The notes: generated by a model not told the origin, from the sequence alone. A stretch of 64,000 bases of DNA from Lachancea dasiensis (GCA_900074725.1 LT598461.1:1532674-1596673), one strand, 5' to 3'. Shown: positions 28,769-39,551, numbered from the stretch's first letter. Program-made: numbers and translations.

Positions 28769-30079
28769 TCAATAGTTCACCACGTAGCACTCGGTCAATT
28801 TCTTAATCCTGTTTCGGAAAGATTCAACGAAAGCCGCGTTGAGCCGGTATAGCTTCCGAAGAGACTGCAATATGTGAGTAGCCCGATAGCCAGTTTCCGT
28901 ATAGCCAATATTCAAAAACCTCTCGACTTTTGGACGTGAGCTCACAACGGCATCGAGTATCTCGTATAGTTTAATCTCAGAGGGTAAGTCAGTTGGTTCA
29001 ACTGCAAGCTTGCAAGGCATGGTTGTCCCATTGTACCGTTTTTCAGCCTCAGCGACATGGTAATAGCGATTAATTGTCATGTAGAAGTTGATTCCATTAT
29101 TAACGGAGTTTAAAAAGCACCTTGATGAAGAAATGTGAGTTCATCAAAGATCCGCGCTATGCGAATAAAAACAACTAGAGGGGCTGTTTTACTTCTTTGC
29201 TGTTAACAAAAGGTAGCGCTATCGCTCGAGGACCAAAGGGTATTCGTCTGAAGCCAATGTTCGAGATAAAAAATTCTTCGTCTGTATCTCAACTTCTAAA
29301 AAGGTCTCCAACTGGCGATAGCGTGAAAGGAACCCTATAGGATTATACTTCGGTAAAGAGGACAAAAGATAAGCCCTAAGCTTTTTTCCAATAGAGACAT
29401 TGCTGTTGGTATAGTTTGATAGCTTGTCAATTCTTGAAAGCAGGCCACCGTGATTCAACTCAAACGCTTCGCACGAGTCAACGAAGACTCCGTTCGAAAC
29501 ATGATTCAAAAACTCAATTTTAATGATGTTTCTGGATTCCACAAGATCAAGAGGCTCGTCGATTTTCTCAAACATTGAAAGATCATTTGACTCTTTGTCC
29601 AAAGTTTATGACTGATGGAACGTCTGGTCAGACATGCCAATGGCGAACTCTTAAGATTTTCGCCTTTGACCCTTTAATCGCTTATGTCCAAGGAATGCAG
29701 TACATGTGTATCTCGATTTAAAAGCGACCACGTCGTCTCTTCAATTTCGACTTCTTCTTCAAGTTAGGGCCGAATGTTATCATGAACGCTAAGAAACGTT
29801 ATTGGCTCGAAGGCGTCCAGATGTCTAGTATAATATTGAAGTTGAAAGAATTTCGCAAGGCACGCCTCAATTGCTTGTTAAACTCGTTAAGATGCAAACT
29901 AGCAATGATTGGCCGATGAGATAAATCAATACTTTGCAGAAGGTATTTCATCGCAGGAGCCTCCACTAAGCTGAACGGTATGAACCTCTCCATCCATACG
30001 TTAGTCTGATTGGGCTTAAAGTTTTTGAGCCAAAAATTGTATGAATCTTTTGGTCAGAGGAATGAGTCGAACAACCTAT
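28769..30079 (-). pseudogene. Decayed hAT transposase, central and C-terminal part
   Basis: A broken hAT transposase, distinct from the intact one next to it. The recognisable stretch VWMERFIPFSLVEAP...MKYLLQSIDLSHRP (about 29925-30000) is the hAT core entry, followed by NIILDIWTPSSQ and, after an in-frame TAA, RFLAFMITF, matching the usual DIWTS...SFLAIT order of hAT proteins. Further downstream, open stretches at 29219-29602 and 28769-29080 continue the protein in shifted frames. At least two frameshifts and several stops are visible, so it is a pseudogene. The C-terminal WW-x-FP-type dimerisation block was not found. The N-terminal BED region of the same gene lies at 35702-36116, beyond the inserted Ty1-like element. 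Confidence 0.8.
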
Positions 30080-30084
30080 CAAAA
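30080..30084. repeat. 5-bp target-site duplication, left copy
   Basis: CAAAA directly precedes the left LTR and is repeated at 35697-35701 directly after the right LTR. Ty1/copia elements duplicate 5 bp on insertion. Confidence 0.9.
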
Positions 30085-30540
30085 TATTGAGGCGAATCTG
30101 ATTCATCAGTAGAAAGCTTACTAAATTTGTCTTGTAAGTCGGACATGGTCATTGTAAGATGAGTAACTTGGATCTAGGGAATTCTATTTATCTCTCCGTG
30201 ATTATTTTAGGCATTAGAGTTGGTTCAGTTACCTGAACAAAAGCCTGGTATTTATACAATTCTCACTCGGTGACTCTGGTCAACATATTTATTGATCACC
30301 AATTCTAGATCATTCTATTGCCCAAGGATTACGGCTTCAATGCCGTACACTACCGATAACTTATCAATGGCCAATCCCATTGGACAATAGTTGTTCTCTT
30401 CGGTTTGTCTTAGCTTGTAGCTCTATTTGTATGGCCTCGGTTGTGTACTATCATTCTGTACCACTGTGTCACATATTTACTGACGCTGATTATGCGATTA
30501 GACGCACATCACCATCAGTTTATTCACATCATTCCCAACA
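30085..30540 (-). repeat. 3' LTR of the Ty1-like element
   Basis: 456 bp, beginning TGTTGGGAATG and ending CCTCAATA on the minus strand, matching the right LTR except at two positions. Like the Ty1 LTR it contains the first codons of gag. Confidence 0.95.
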
Positions 30541-30549
30541 TACCACCCA
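30541..30549 (-). other. Polypurine tract
   Basis: TGGGTGGTA on the minus strand lies immediately upstream of the 3' LTR. It equals the Ty1 plus-strand primer tract as I recall it. Confidence 0.8.
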
Positions 30550-30565
30550 TGGCGTCAATCCATAA

Positions 30566-33500
30566 TCATATCATCCAATTTTCAATATGTTTCTGGAAGA
30601 TTTTAACGGCCAATGGTTTGGTTAGTATATCCGCAGTATTTTCGTTGGTTCTGATATATTCCACTTGGAATTTCGAACCTTCATAGCATTCTCTTAGTCG
30701 ATACGCTTTGCTACCGAAAAATCTATTTCTGAACTTGACAACATTTGTCTTTGTTATCAATGCAATCAACGTTTGGCTATCTGTGAAAATCTTTACACAA
30801 GTTTCGAGATCCAGCCTATCAACCATTCGCTGTATGCTCCGGAGCAAAGGAACCGAATTAAAAAATGCATGTAATTCTGCCTCAGTCGAAGATACACATA
30901 TGCTTGTGGATTTGGCTGATCTAGCGAACACATAATTTCCATTCACCTTGTAAAAGTAACCAAGTTGCGACATAAATTCTTTTTGAGACCCATGCGAAGC
31001 ATCAGTTATTGCTTCCATTCTAATAGTTTTCGCGCTACTTGACTTAGTCCAAGTCAGCTTTTTGTGTTTGTTTGTCCACAGATATTGTATGCACTGAGAT
31101 GCTAGGTCAAAAACTTCCTCACAGGGAAACAGTGTGTGTCGTGCTAATATATTCACGTAGTATGACATCTCAAACCTGCATTTCTGTGTGATATAGGATA
31201 ATAATCCTACAATCTTTTGTAAATGTTTTACCTTCCTGTCAAATTCTTCCTTTGACACGTAGTAACTCCTTATTCTGACACGTCCAATATCTGTCCTGGT
31301 TGTCCAGGTACCGAATCTTTCTTTCTTACCATGCAAGGGTATTCCTAACTTTTGGTAACTTATCCACTATTGTTTTTTCCATTCCCAATAGCATTCTATC
31401 ATTTACCTTATATTCAATCTCCATCCCTAAAATGTCGTAGCTGGCAAATCCATTTCTATCGGGATATCCATCCGCTACGACTTTAGTCTCGAAACTACTC
31501 TGGAGATGGGTTAATAACTCTTCATAAAGTTCGTCATTGCTTGACATGACTATCATGTCATCGACGAACAAATTTACCACCAGTGTATCTTTTCCTACCC
31601 TTCTCACTAGGACGCATGGCCACATGGGTACTTCAATCAATTTGCAGGTGGAGGTCAGATATCCTTTGATCACCTCATACCAGTTGGAGCCTGACTGTTT
31701 CAAACCATATAGTGACTTCTTCAATTGGAATACTTTATTCCTCAGTCCATAGTGCGGTGGTGTTTTAATATACAGCTCTTCCTTTAATGGAGCGTATAAG
31801 TAGGCAGACGTTATATCTAATTGTCTTATGGTCCATCCCTGTTCCAATGAGATGGCCAACCACGTCATTAGTGCCTCGTGTGCAACCGTATAAGTTTCGG
31901 CATCCGGGTCGTACGTATCCGGCTTCTGCTGGTCTCCTCTTGCAACACATCTACACTTTCTTCTACCATCTCTCTTTGTGGTGAAGATAAACATTGAGCT
32001 TACTATCTTATCTTTTGGTACCATACTTTCGTCTATTGGGTTGCTCAAATCCCACGTTCTTTGCCTTTCGAGTTGATCAATCTCTCTGTCATAGGCTGCC
32101 TTGTATTCATTCTTTTCTTTAGTGTTGGTATTCTTAGTGATCGCTTCTTTATACTGAAGCGATCTATCTGTTGTGTTTGCAGGCTGTAGTTTATATCTCA
32201 TGGCCCTGAGATAATACACTCTCTTCTTTTTCGTTGTTGACGTTAGCTCTTCATCCGTTTCGAGCTTTTTCCTTTTCCTACTTCCTTTTGGTAAGGGTTT
32301 TCTAGTTAGCTCTGCAAACATCTCTTCATTTGTTATGATTTCTTCATCATCTGACTTTGTATCTGTTTCAACTTCTCCGTTTTCTTCCTGACCAGAAATT
32401 GTTATGCTTGATTCACTATCTGCTTCCTGATCTTGTCCTACCGTCGGTATTTCTCTCAACTTATCCGGAGGATTATCACTACCACCCTCAGGAGGAAAAC
32501 GAGAAGGTCCCATTTCCTGTACTATGATGGTGGGTTGGGTACGTTCTGTACCACCCTTGGAAGAATTACGATTCGTGTTCATGTTTTGAACACTAGGTTC
32601 AGGTTGGTCAGCTAGGCTATTGTGCTCTGAAGGAGGTGGAACAAACTGATCCTCATAATCTGAGCTGCCTAAGGAGTTTTCTTTATGGTGTGAATCTTCA
32701 TGATCACTAATTTCGTCTGCAGTATCGGAGCTCTCGCTATCGGCGTTTTCCGGATCGGAGATGGTATTATCTTCGCTCATATTAGTATCTTCGTCGGTGT
32801 CGTTACTCTCTTCGACATCATCGACTTCTTCGACCTCACTTTGGTCGGTTTCTGCATTGTCCTCAGAATAGTAAATCTCTGTTGCCTCTATATCGTTTGT
32901 TGCTGTCGTATTATCGTCGTCAACAATATAATAATTTCTTGTGTCTACCACCCTATGCGCACTAGGTATGTAGACTAGACAGCCAAATGAGGTTTCGGAC
33001 TTTCTGAGTATGAATCCGGGAATGCTGCGTACGTTAAGTTTCTTCTTCAGTGCAGCAGGGTCATGTACCATACATGGTTGACCAAACGGTGGTAATTTGG
33101 ATGCTCTAATCGGAGCTAATCCTACCATGTTTCTAGACGATGTGCCAATTCGTGGGTTGTATAATGAGTTACGATGGTGACAAGCAGTTTTGATTGCATG
33201 GAACCACAAGTGTCTTGGCATTCCTGAACTGGATAGAAGTGTTCGACAGTCATTTAGTAGTGTCAGATTTAACCTTTCTGCAACCCCGTGGGATGCTGAA
33301 TCTGCCGTAGTAGTATAATATGTGTCAATGCCACTTTTGGCAAAGTAGTCTCTAACTGACTGATTTGTATATTCGCTGCCTCTGTCCATTTGGAAAGCCT
33401 TGACTTTGATGTTGTGTTGTCTCTTAATGTGGGAGACTAGGTTCTCAATACAGTCCAATACGGTATCCTCGTCCTTATGTTGGAGTGGAAATACCCATCT

Positions 33501-34374
33501 GTATCTGGTTCGTTCATCTGTGAAAGAAATAAAGTATTTCGGAGTTCCGGGAGGCATCTTATGCATCGGTCCGAATACGTCTGTGTGTATGAACTCTAAC
33601 TCATTATATTTGCCCTTTATAGGTTTCGCGTGAATTAGGCACATGGTTGTTCCGTTTTCCTTTGCCTTGTAGGCAAGTTACACATTCAAATTCTTCCATT
33701 AGTCGCCAGTCCACGTCATTCATCGACACATCTTGTATCAAGCCGGACTTCACAGAGTCCTTGATGTACCTTGGATTAATGTGGCTTAATGAGGCATGAA
33801 GTTGCTCTAGTGTGATTTTACCTCGCCTACCATGTACTGCACTCAAACGTTTTGCATATTTCTGACTTTCCCCTCTTATTATCAAATCAGAGGGTAGCCA
33901 GTTGACACGCTGTTCTCTTATTAATTTCGCCATCTTATTTCCATCCTGATCCCGTAAATGGCGTGTTTGGAAATCAGGATAAATTTCAAATTCCTCAAGT
34001 TGTATTGTGGATATAACGTTGCAAAAATCTATCAGATAGGTATGCTTCTAGTCTTACCACCCTACCTAAATCTAGCTCCACAATTCCTTTGCCCTTGAGT
34101 TCAATCTTTCGATCTTGTGCGTCGAACATCTCATCGTTCGAGTCGATCGGGCGTAAAGAGTAAAAAAATCTCGGTTACAAAAAATTGAAAAACATGCACC
34201 ACTGTCTATTAGCACACGTTGTGATTCTTTTGATTTATTGTAACTCTTCGTTACTTTCTCTGTTGACAATTTGCCTAAGACGTTTCTTGGTCTTGTCCTT
34301 TTGATAGGATCCGTATTTTTTATTGGTCTTGACTTCGTCTTCTGGACATCTATTTGCAGTATGTCCTTTTTCAT
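30566..34374 (-). pseudogene. pol region of the Ty1-like element (broken)
   Basis: This region encodes, in copia order, a protease region, an integrase (FIHTDVFGPMHK, MDRGSEYTNQ, ASHGVAERLN), a variable acidic linker, a reverse transcriptase (WAISLEQGW...LDITSAYLYAPL, catalytic LFVDDMIVMS) and RNase H ending near the 3' LTR. These closely resemble Ty1 TyB. The reading is interrupted about three times, so it is treated as a fossil. Confidence 0.88.
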
Positions 34375-35308
34375 TGCATTTGTAGCATCTTAGGGTGCTG
34401 GATTTACTTTCCATTGGATCAACTCTGTCCCAAGTGACACGTCCCATTTTTCCATAATTAACTCCATAGTTGTAAATGCCTTTTAGAACTTCGTCTACAT
34501 CGCAGGTAATGAAACGTGCACTGTCAAAAGGAATGCCGGGTCTGAAGCTTGCCATAAGTTTTGGTACTGCGTCTTCTTTTTCGTCAAAGTATCCAGACTC
34601 GAGTGATTCCTCAATTAGTTCCTTGACCTCTTCAACGTATAAAAAGGGATCTGTGTACTTGTCAAGCTTTAACTCTTTCCATTTTGAGTTCATGGATGGC
34701 TTGGAATCATCTGTAGTGACCCTCATTGCAGCCTTACGAAATGCTTTATAAGTGCTCTTATTGTCATGTGGAGGGCAAATCATTTCAGGATATGCTTCAA
34801 AATCGATGTATGTTTCCATCAATTGTACAATGGCCCTTTTCTGGCCCAAAGTAGGCTCCCTTCTTGTTCTTCCTGTCCGGTCTGGAATAATGTCCTTTAA
34901 TCCCACCCTGGTCAATAAGTTTAATACTTTCGTAATAAATGGCATGAAACCAGCGACTTTTCTAACTGGATAAAAAGTGAGATCTTCATCATCCATTTCT
35001 GATGCACTAGACCTTTTTCTTGAACTAGTTTTGGCCACTTGCAGCCATTCATCAAGAGGATTATGGTCCGAGTTAAACTCTTTCTTTTTAACTCTTTTCG
35101 ATCCAGTACGGAGAGATTTTCCGTCATCCGAAGTATCATCCTCAGAGTCAGAGTCAGATTGCTCTAGAATTGTCTTTCTCGAAATCTTTTGATGCTTGTC
35201 AACTGCGTCGGCGGTTTTCGCATCCTTAGCGGCGCTACCATATTGAGGCGAATCTGATTCATCAGTAGAAAGCTTACTAAATTTGTCTTGTAAGTCGGAC
35301 ATAGTCAT
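34235..35308 (-). CDS. gag-like frame of the Ty1-like element
   Basis: A gag-type protein of about 357 residues that begins inside the 5' LTR, as TyA does in Ty1. It is rich in acidic and Ser/Lys residues at the N-terminus, has a helical capsid-like middle, and carries a CCHC zinc knuckle near the C-terminus (CYKCNEKGHTANRC), which Ty1 TyA lacks but many copia elements have. It belongs to the mobile element, not the host. Confidence 0.85.
   Translation of the reverse strand: MTMSDLQDKFSKLSTDESDSPQYGSAAKDAKTADAVDKHQKISRKTILEQSDSDSEDDTSDDGKSLRTGSKRVKKKEFNSDHNPLDEWLQVAKTSSRKRSSASEMDDEDLTFYPVRKVAGFMPFITKVLNLLTRVGLKDIIPDRTGRTRREPTLGQKRAIVQLMETYIDFEAYPEMICPPHDNKSTYKAFRKAAMRVTTDDSKPSMNSKWKELKLDKYTDPFLYVEEVKELIEESLESGYFDEKEDAVPKLMASFRPGIPFDSARFITCDVDEVLKGIYNYGVNYGKMGRVTWDRVDPMESKSSTLRCYKCNEKGHTANRCPEDEVKTNKKYGSYQKDKTKKRLRQIVNRESNEELQ
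35229..35240 (-). other. Primer-binding site (initiator tRNA-Met)
   Basis: TGGTAGCGCCGC on the minus strand directly abuts the 5' LTR and is perfectly complementary to the 3' end of yeast initiator tRNA-Met, the primer used by Ty1-type elements. Confidence 0.93.
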
Positions 35309-35696
35309 TGTAAGATGAGTAACTTGGATCTAGGGAATTCTATTTATCTCTCCGTGATTATTTTAGGCATTAGAGTTGGTTCAGTTACCTGAACAAAAGC
35401 CTGGTATTTATACAATTCTCACTCGGTGACTCTGGTCAACATATTTATTAATCACCAATTCTAGATCATTCTATTGCCCAAGGATTACGGCTTCAATGCC
35501 GTACACTACCGATAACTTATCAATGGCCAATCCCATTGGACAATAGTTGTTCTCTTCGGTTTGTCTTAGCTTGTAGCTCTATTTGTATGGCCTCGGTTGT
35601 GTACTATCATTCTGTACCACTGTGTCACATATTTACTGACGCTGATTATGCGATTAGACGCACATCACCATCAGTTTATTCACATCATTCCCAACA
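35241..35696 (-). repeat. 5' LTR of the Ty1-like element
   Basis: 456 bp, same ends as the left LTR and identical except at two positions. The gag frame starts inside it. Confidence 0.95.
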
Positions 35697-35701
35697 CAAA
35701 A
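35697..35701. repeat. 5-bp target-site duplication, right copy
   Basis: CAAAA, matching the copy at 30080-30084. Confidence 0.9.
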
Positions 35702-36116
35702 ATTCTTTCGGATGCTTTTGACGGACATCTACTTGAGCCCTGCTGAATAATGCAAAATCGCTGAAATGGCTACGGCTCAGATGCCGTGCAACATTCGGCG
35801 ACTTTGAATTGCCATTTAGATATAGCCTGTACCCACTCTCGTCAAACTTACACTAGACGTAAGGACTCCTCCCTTCCTTAACTTTAGTGACCCAAATTCC
35901 ATAAGGAGAGGAAGAGAGCCAGTTGTGAAATTTTTGTTCAAGATTCCCGTCCGTCAACCGTCCGTTCGAAACCAAATTCATACTTGACTTATAGAAAGGG
36001 CTCATCGAAAATTTTGCGACATCAAAACCGAGCCTTTCTCGAAAAGCTTGCTCAGAATTTATGTAGTCATTACCAGACAGTTTCTCGCTAGTATGAGGAA
36101 GGAGGCCAACTCCTTA
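35702..36116 (-). pseudogene. Decayed hAT transposase, N-terminal BED part
   Basis: On the minus strand this reads a BED-type zinc-finger region: NSEQAFRERLGFDVAKFS, then NWLSSSPYGIWVTKVKEGRSPYV, an in-frame TAG, then CKFDESGYRLYLNGNSKSP and NVARHLSRSHFSDFAL with the H-x4-H-type end of the finger. It continues into the sequence at 28769-30079 once the Ty1-like element and one copy of CAAAA are ignored, so both are halves of one hAT transposase gene. The interrupted frame and a stop just upstream (near 36117) mark it as dead. No start codon was assigned. Confidence 0.75.
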
Positions 36117-37020
36117 AGGGAATAGTGATAAGCGTGTGAATAGTGGGCGTTGAGGCTCCCTTCAAACAAAAACTACTGACCTCTGCGAAACTGTTGGCGT
36201 ATCTGTATTGATCGTACCTGGGATTTGAACCAATCCAGTGATTCTTGTATGTCCGGGCCCGCAGAAGCTCTTGTCAATATTTTGACGAATAACGATCGAA
36301 CCCAGTACCTCATCTAACCCGTGTTGTTGAGTCTGTGCTATTTTCTCTACAGGGGAGCTAGTGCCTTCGACCAAAGATTCCTTTTCGACGGGGCAAGCAG
36401 AATTGCCGCTTCTGGTTGACCCATCATCACACATTTCGGCTTCACTTACCTCGCCAAATGTTTCCATGATTCGAGCGCCGTTCTGTTGCCTGTCTGTTCG
36501 TCATCGTCAGCGTAGCTGCAATCAGTCAGGGATGATGGTGTTTGGTTGAGGCTTGTCTGGTTGAGGCAGTTCTCTTTCTAAGGCCACTCACTGTTCAATT
36601 CATGATGATCCCGTGACTTCGTCTTCCTAAGGTGAGACATGATGGTGTCGGGAGTACAGTTGCTGACAACAGGATAGCTCATTCAAAACAGACCTATGAA
36701 GACTACGAGACCTCATAACACGCGTTTATCTTTTTATTTTCAGACAGTATTATACCTTTCGAGTGCTGGCACGCAGAGAGAGCCAGATTCGTAGATTGGA
36801 TTCGAATCAAGTAGCATTAAAAACGAATGGATTCGTGGTTCTTCTCCCGTCTGGCGCAAATCACTCTTCCCCAGATTTCTTTCTTCCACAACGGCTGCAA
36901 GGGAATCTTAAGCGCCGAGGGCCTCCGACGAAGCAGCTGTTGGTCCATCGTTTGAGGGCCAAAAGCTGGGTGCAATCAATCAGTGCAACACACATTTGCT
37001 GAAATCCAGTCTCATGAAAA

Positions 37021-37104
37021 TAGCTGTGGTAACCATTCAAAGTCTTCAAATGTGACCCTAGATAGCTGTGGTAACCATTTCAAGGTCTTCAAATGTGACC
37101 CTAG
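37021..37104. repeat. 42-bp tandem duplication, two copies
   Basis: Two adjacent copies (37021-37062 and 37063-37104) starting TAGCTGTGGTAACCATT and ending TGTGACCCTA, differing at only a few positions. Confidence 0.9.
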
Positions 37105-37597
37105 CTTCTCGAGGTCAATTGGCTGGGATGTCCATTGCCAGCCTTGCAGGCAGCCTTGCAGGCGAAAGTGACCACGCGTCCCATCCGTGAAAACGCACCC
37201 TATCGTCTACGCTGAAGCTTCGTCCAGCTTCACATGCGGGCCAAAGCAGTTGACTTTTCGATAGAGTATCCAATTCCGTCTAGCTTAGTAGATTCATACT
37301 CCTTTCCACTGGTTGCACGTGACGGGAGCTTGATCACCCCACGGAGTGTATTTAAGACCAAAATGTCTCACCAGCGCTGGTCGCAGTTGTAGAAGAGACA
37401 CTACAGGTGGTTCGCCGAAGGGGCACTCACTACAGGCGGTGCACCTTCCTTCCACCTCAATGTGCCACCATAGGGCTCCCTTCCTGACCCCCTTCAGGAC
37501 TCCCGCCTTCAAAGATCACGTGCAAGGGCCGTCGCGAGGAGTCCCACATGTGATATCCACATGACCCATATCTCACGTCTCTTTGTACGTGGTGGAT

Positions 37598-37605
37598 CCG
37601 GGTAA
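37598..37605 (+). promoter_or_regulatory. Reb1-type site
   Basis: CCGGGTAA is an exact match to the Reb1 consensus. It lies about 700 bases upstream of PGK1, beside the CTTCC cluster, where a nucleosome-clearing factor would be expected. Confidence 0.5.
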
Positions 37606-37613
37606 CTTTTCGG

Positions 37614-37720
37614 CTTCCTTCAGCTTCCGCAAAACCGGAAGCTCCCGCGGGCTTCCTTTACAGTTTTCTGAGCTGTGCCTCCAAGCTTCCTTCGGCTTCT
37701 CACGGCGTCCGGAAGCTTCC
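37614..37720 (+). promoter_or_regulatory. CTTCC (Gcr1-type) motif cluster, PGK1 upstream activating region
   Basis: Seven CTTCC cores occur in 107 bases: forward at 37614, 37624, 37652, 37686 and 37716, reverse (GGAAG) at 37637 and 37711. Gcr1 binds CTTCC in glycolytic promoters, and the S. cerevisiae PGK1 upstream activating sequence has repeated CTTCC blocks. A Rap1 site was not identified with confidence. Confidence 0.6.
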
Positions 37721-38191
37721 TAGCTGTCCTGGAGCTCAGAGCTCAGTTGAAATCATGAACTTTATCTTGTTGACTGTGATCGTACTGACAACTATAGGGC
37801 GTCACGATATTGCGAGAACTCAGAGGGCCAATCACCCACCATTATCGAGCTCAATCTGACAGTCAAAGCGTCCATACGTGGAACGATTAGAACCTCCAAA
37901 GGCCACCGAAGGTACTGTCTCTATCTGGCATGTCACTTCCCTCATAAAATGCGGTTGCTCCTGTAGTGCGGTACGTAATTTGATGGGTCGCTTCCCTGGC
38001 TGACTCGGTTGTCAGTAGAAAATCAGCAAACGAGAGAGCACGCGCAAAGTGGTGGGAGAAGTAGTAGCGTGAGTAGATGTGATCCTATGGCGCCATGGCA
38101 AAATTCACGGAAATTGCCAGAAAGTCCCACCCACAACCAGTGAAGTGAAGTGATGGTGTAAAATAATGGCGTGAAGAGGGTGGTGAAAAAG

Positions 38192-38199
38192 TATATAAA
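38192..38199 (+). promoter_or_regulatory. TATA box of PGK1
   Basis: TATATAAA about 105 bases upstream of the PGK1 ATG, the normal distance for a strong yeast glycolytic promoter. Confidence 0.8.
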
Positions 38200-38300
38200 C
38201 CAGCCCAAAGTAAGGTGGGTGTGTATTCGATCTGTAGTGGCATTAATTCTCTTAATCCAAGAGTAACAGCATTCGCAACTTCTCGATAAAATATTGGAAC

Positions 38301-39551
38301 ATGTCTCTATCTTCTAAGCTAACTGTCAAGGACCTAAACGTCACAGACAAGCGTGTGTTCATCAGAGTGGACTTCAACGTCCCATTGGACGGCACCACGA
38401 TCACCTCTAACCAGAGAATCGTTGCTGCTTTGCCTACTATCAAGTACGTGCTAGAGCAGAAGCCAAAGGCGGTCGTCTTGGCGTCGCACTTGGGTAGACC
38501 AAACGGTGAAAGAGTGGAAAAATACTCTTTGAAGCCAGTGGCTGCGGAATTGCAAAAGCTTTTGGGCCAGGACGTGACTTTCTTGAACGACTGCGTGGGC
38601 CCAGAGGTCACCAAGGCCGTGGACTCGGCTGCTCCAGGCTCTGTCATCCTGTTGGAAAACTTGCGTTTCCACATCGAAGAAGAGGGCTCCAGAAAGGTTG
38701 ACGGCCAAAAGGTCAAGGCCGACAAGGCTGACGTGGAGAAGTTCAGAAAGGACTTGACCTCGTTGGCTGACGTCTACGTCAACGACGCTTTCGGTACCGC
38801 CCACAGAGCCCACTCCTCTATCGTGGGTTTTGAGTTGAGGGATAGAGCTGCCGGTTTCCTATTGTCCAAGGAATTGAAGTACTTCGGTAACGCTCTAGAA
38901 AACCCAGCCAAGCCTTTCTTGGCCATCCTTGGTGGTGCCAAGGTTGCCGACAAGATCCAGTTGATCGACAACTTGTTGGACAAGGTTGACGCTATTATCA
39001 TCGGTGGTGGTATGGCTTTCACCTTCAAAAAGGTTCTAGAAGGCACTGAGATCGGTGAATCCATCTTCGACAAGGCTGGTGCCGAAATTGTTCCTAAGTT
39101 GGCTGAGAAGGCCAAGCTAAAGGGTGTCCAAATTGTCTTGCCAATTGACTTTGTTTGTGGTGACGACTTCTCCCCTAACGCTAACACTAAGATCGTCACC
39201 GACAAGGAAGGTGTTCCAAAGGGATGGGAAGGTTTGGACAATGGTCCAGAGTCCAGAAAGTTGTTCTCTACCACCGTTGCTCAAGCTAAGACCATTGTCT
39301 GGAACGGTCCCCCAGGTGTTTTCGAGTTTGAAAAGTTCAGCGAAGGTACCCAAGCTTTGTTGAAGGACGCTGTTAAGGCCTCTGAATCTGGCAGCACTGT
39401 CATTATCGGTGGTGGTGACACTGCTACCGTTGCCAAGAAGTACGGTGTTACTGACAAGATTTCCCACGTCTCCACTGGTGGTGGTGCTTCTTTGGAATTG
39501 TTGGAAGGTAAGGAATTGCCAGGTGTTACCTTCTTGTCTAGCAGACCATAA
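38301..39551 (+). CDS. PGK1: 3-phosphoglycerate kinase
   Basis: A 416-residue protein with the S. cerevisiae Pgk1 length and near-identical sequence. It transfers phosphate from 1,3-bisphosphoglycerate to ADP in glycolysis, in the cytosol. Hallmarks are the N-terminal [13 protein letters not shown] substrate-binding loop (about residues 17-30), SHLGRPNG (about 61-68), the basic-patch arginines, the hinge region [14 protein letters not shown] (about 204-217), and the nucleotide-binding [13 protein letters not shown] and [13 protein letters not shown]. Codons are strongly biased to the preferred yeast set (GGT, TTG, AAG, GTC), as expected for a highly expressed gene. It converges on POL4, as YCR012W and YCR014C do. 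Confidence 0.99.
   Translation: MSLSSKLTVKDLNVTDKRVFIRVDFNVPLDGTTITSNQRIVAALPTIKYVLEQKPKAVVLASHLGRPNGERVEKYSLKPVAAELQKLLGQDVTFLNDCVGPEVTKAVDSAAPGSVILLENLRFHIEEEGSRKVDGQKVKADKADVEKFRKDLTSLADVYVNDAFGTAHRAHSSIVGFELRDRAAGFLLSKELKYFGNALENPAKPFLAILGGAKVADKIQLIDNLLDKVDAIIIGGGMAFTFKKVLEGTEIGESIFDKAGAEIVPKLAEKAKLKGVQIVLPIDFVCGDDFSPNANTKIVTDKEGVPKGWEGLDNGPESRKLFSTTVAQAKTIVWNGPPGVFEFEKFSEGTQALLKDAVKASESGSTVIIGGGDTATVAKKYGVTDKISHVSTGGGASLELLEGKELPGVTFLSSRP

Larger units (their letters stand above)
30085..35696 (-). mobile_element. Ty1/copia LTR retrotransposon (Tsk1-like)
   Basis: A 5.6-kb element transcribed on the minus strand, with 456-bp LTRs at both ends, a tRNA-iMet primer-binding site beside the 5' LTR, a purine-rich tract beside the 3' LTR, a gag region with a CCHC zinc knuckle and a pol region with integrase, reverse transcriptase and RNase H in copia order. 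The LTRs differ at 2 of 456 positions, so insertion is recent. Ty1-family elements typically express pol by +1 frameshifting from gag. The pol region shows about three breaks, so this copy looks non-autonomous. It interrupts an older, decayed hAT transposase. Tsk1 of Lachancea kluyveri is the nearest family I can name; the family name is inferred. Confidence 0.93.
36117..38300. other. Long gene-free region upstream of PGK1
   Basis: About 2.2 kb. It holds a doubtful 101-codon minus-strand frame (36162-36467, acidic, unrecognised, possibly an upstream piece of the decayed hAT gene), a 42-bp tandem duplication at 37021-37104, a Reb1-type site, a cluster of CTTCC motifs and the PGK1 TATA box. The many short frames at 36763-37564 look non-coding. 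One end of the decayed hAT element should lie here but was not located. Confidence 0.5.

Noticed and set aside
30380-30565. 61-codon plus-strand frame, repeated at 35536-35721
   Set aside because: Lies in the LTRs, antisense to the element; the duplication simply reflects the two LTR copies.
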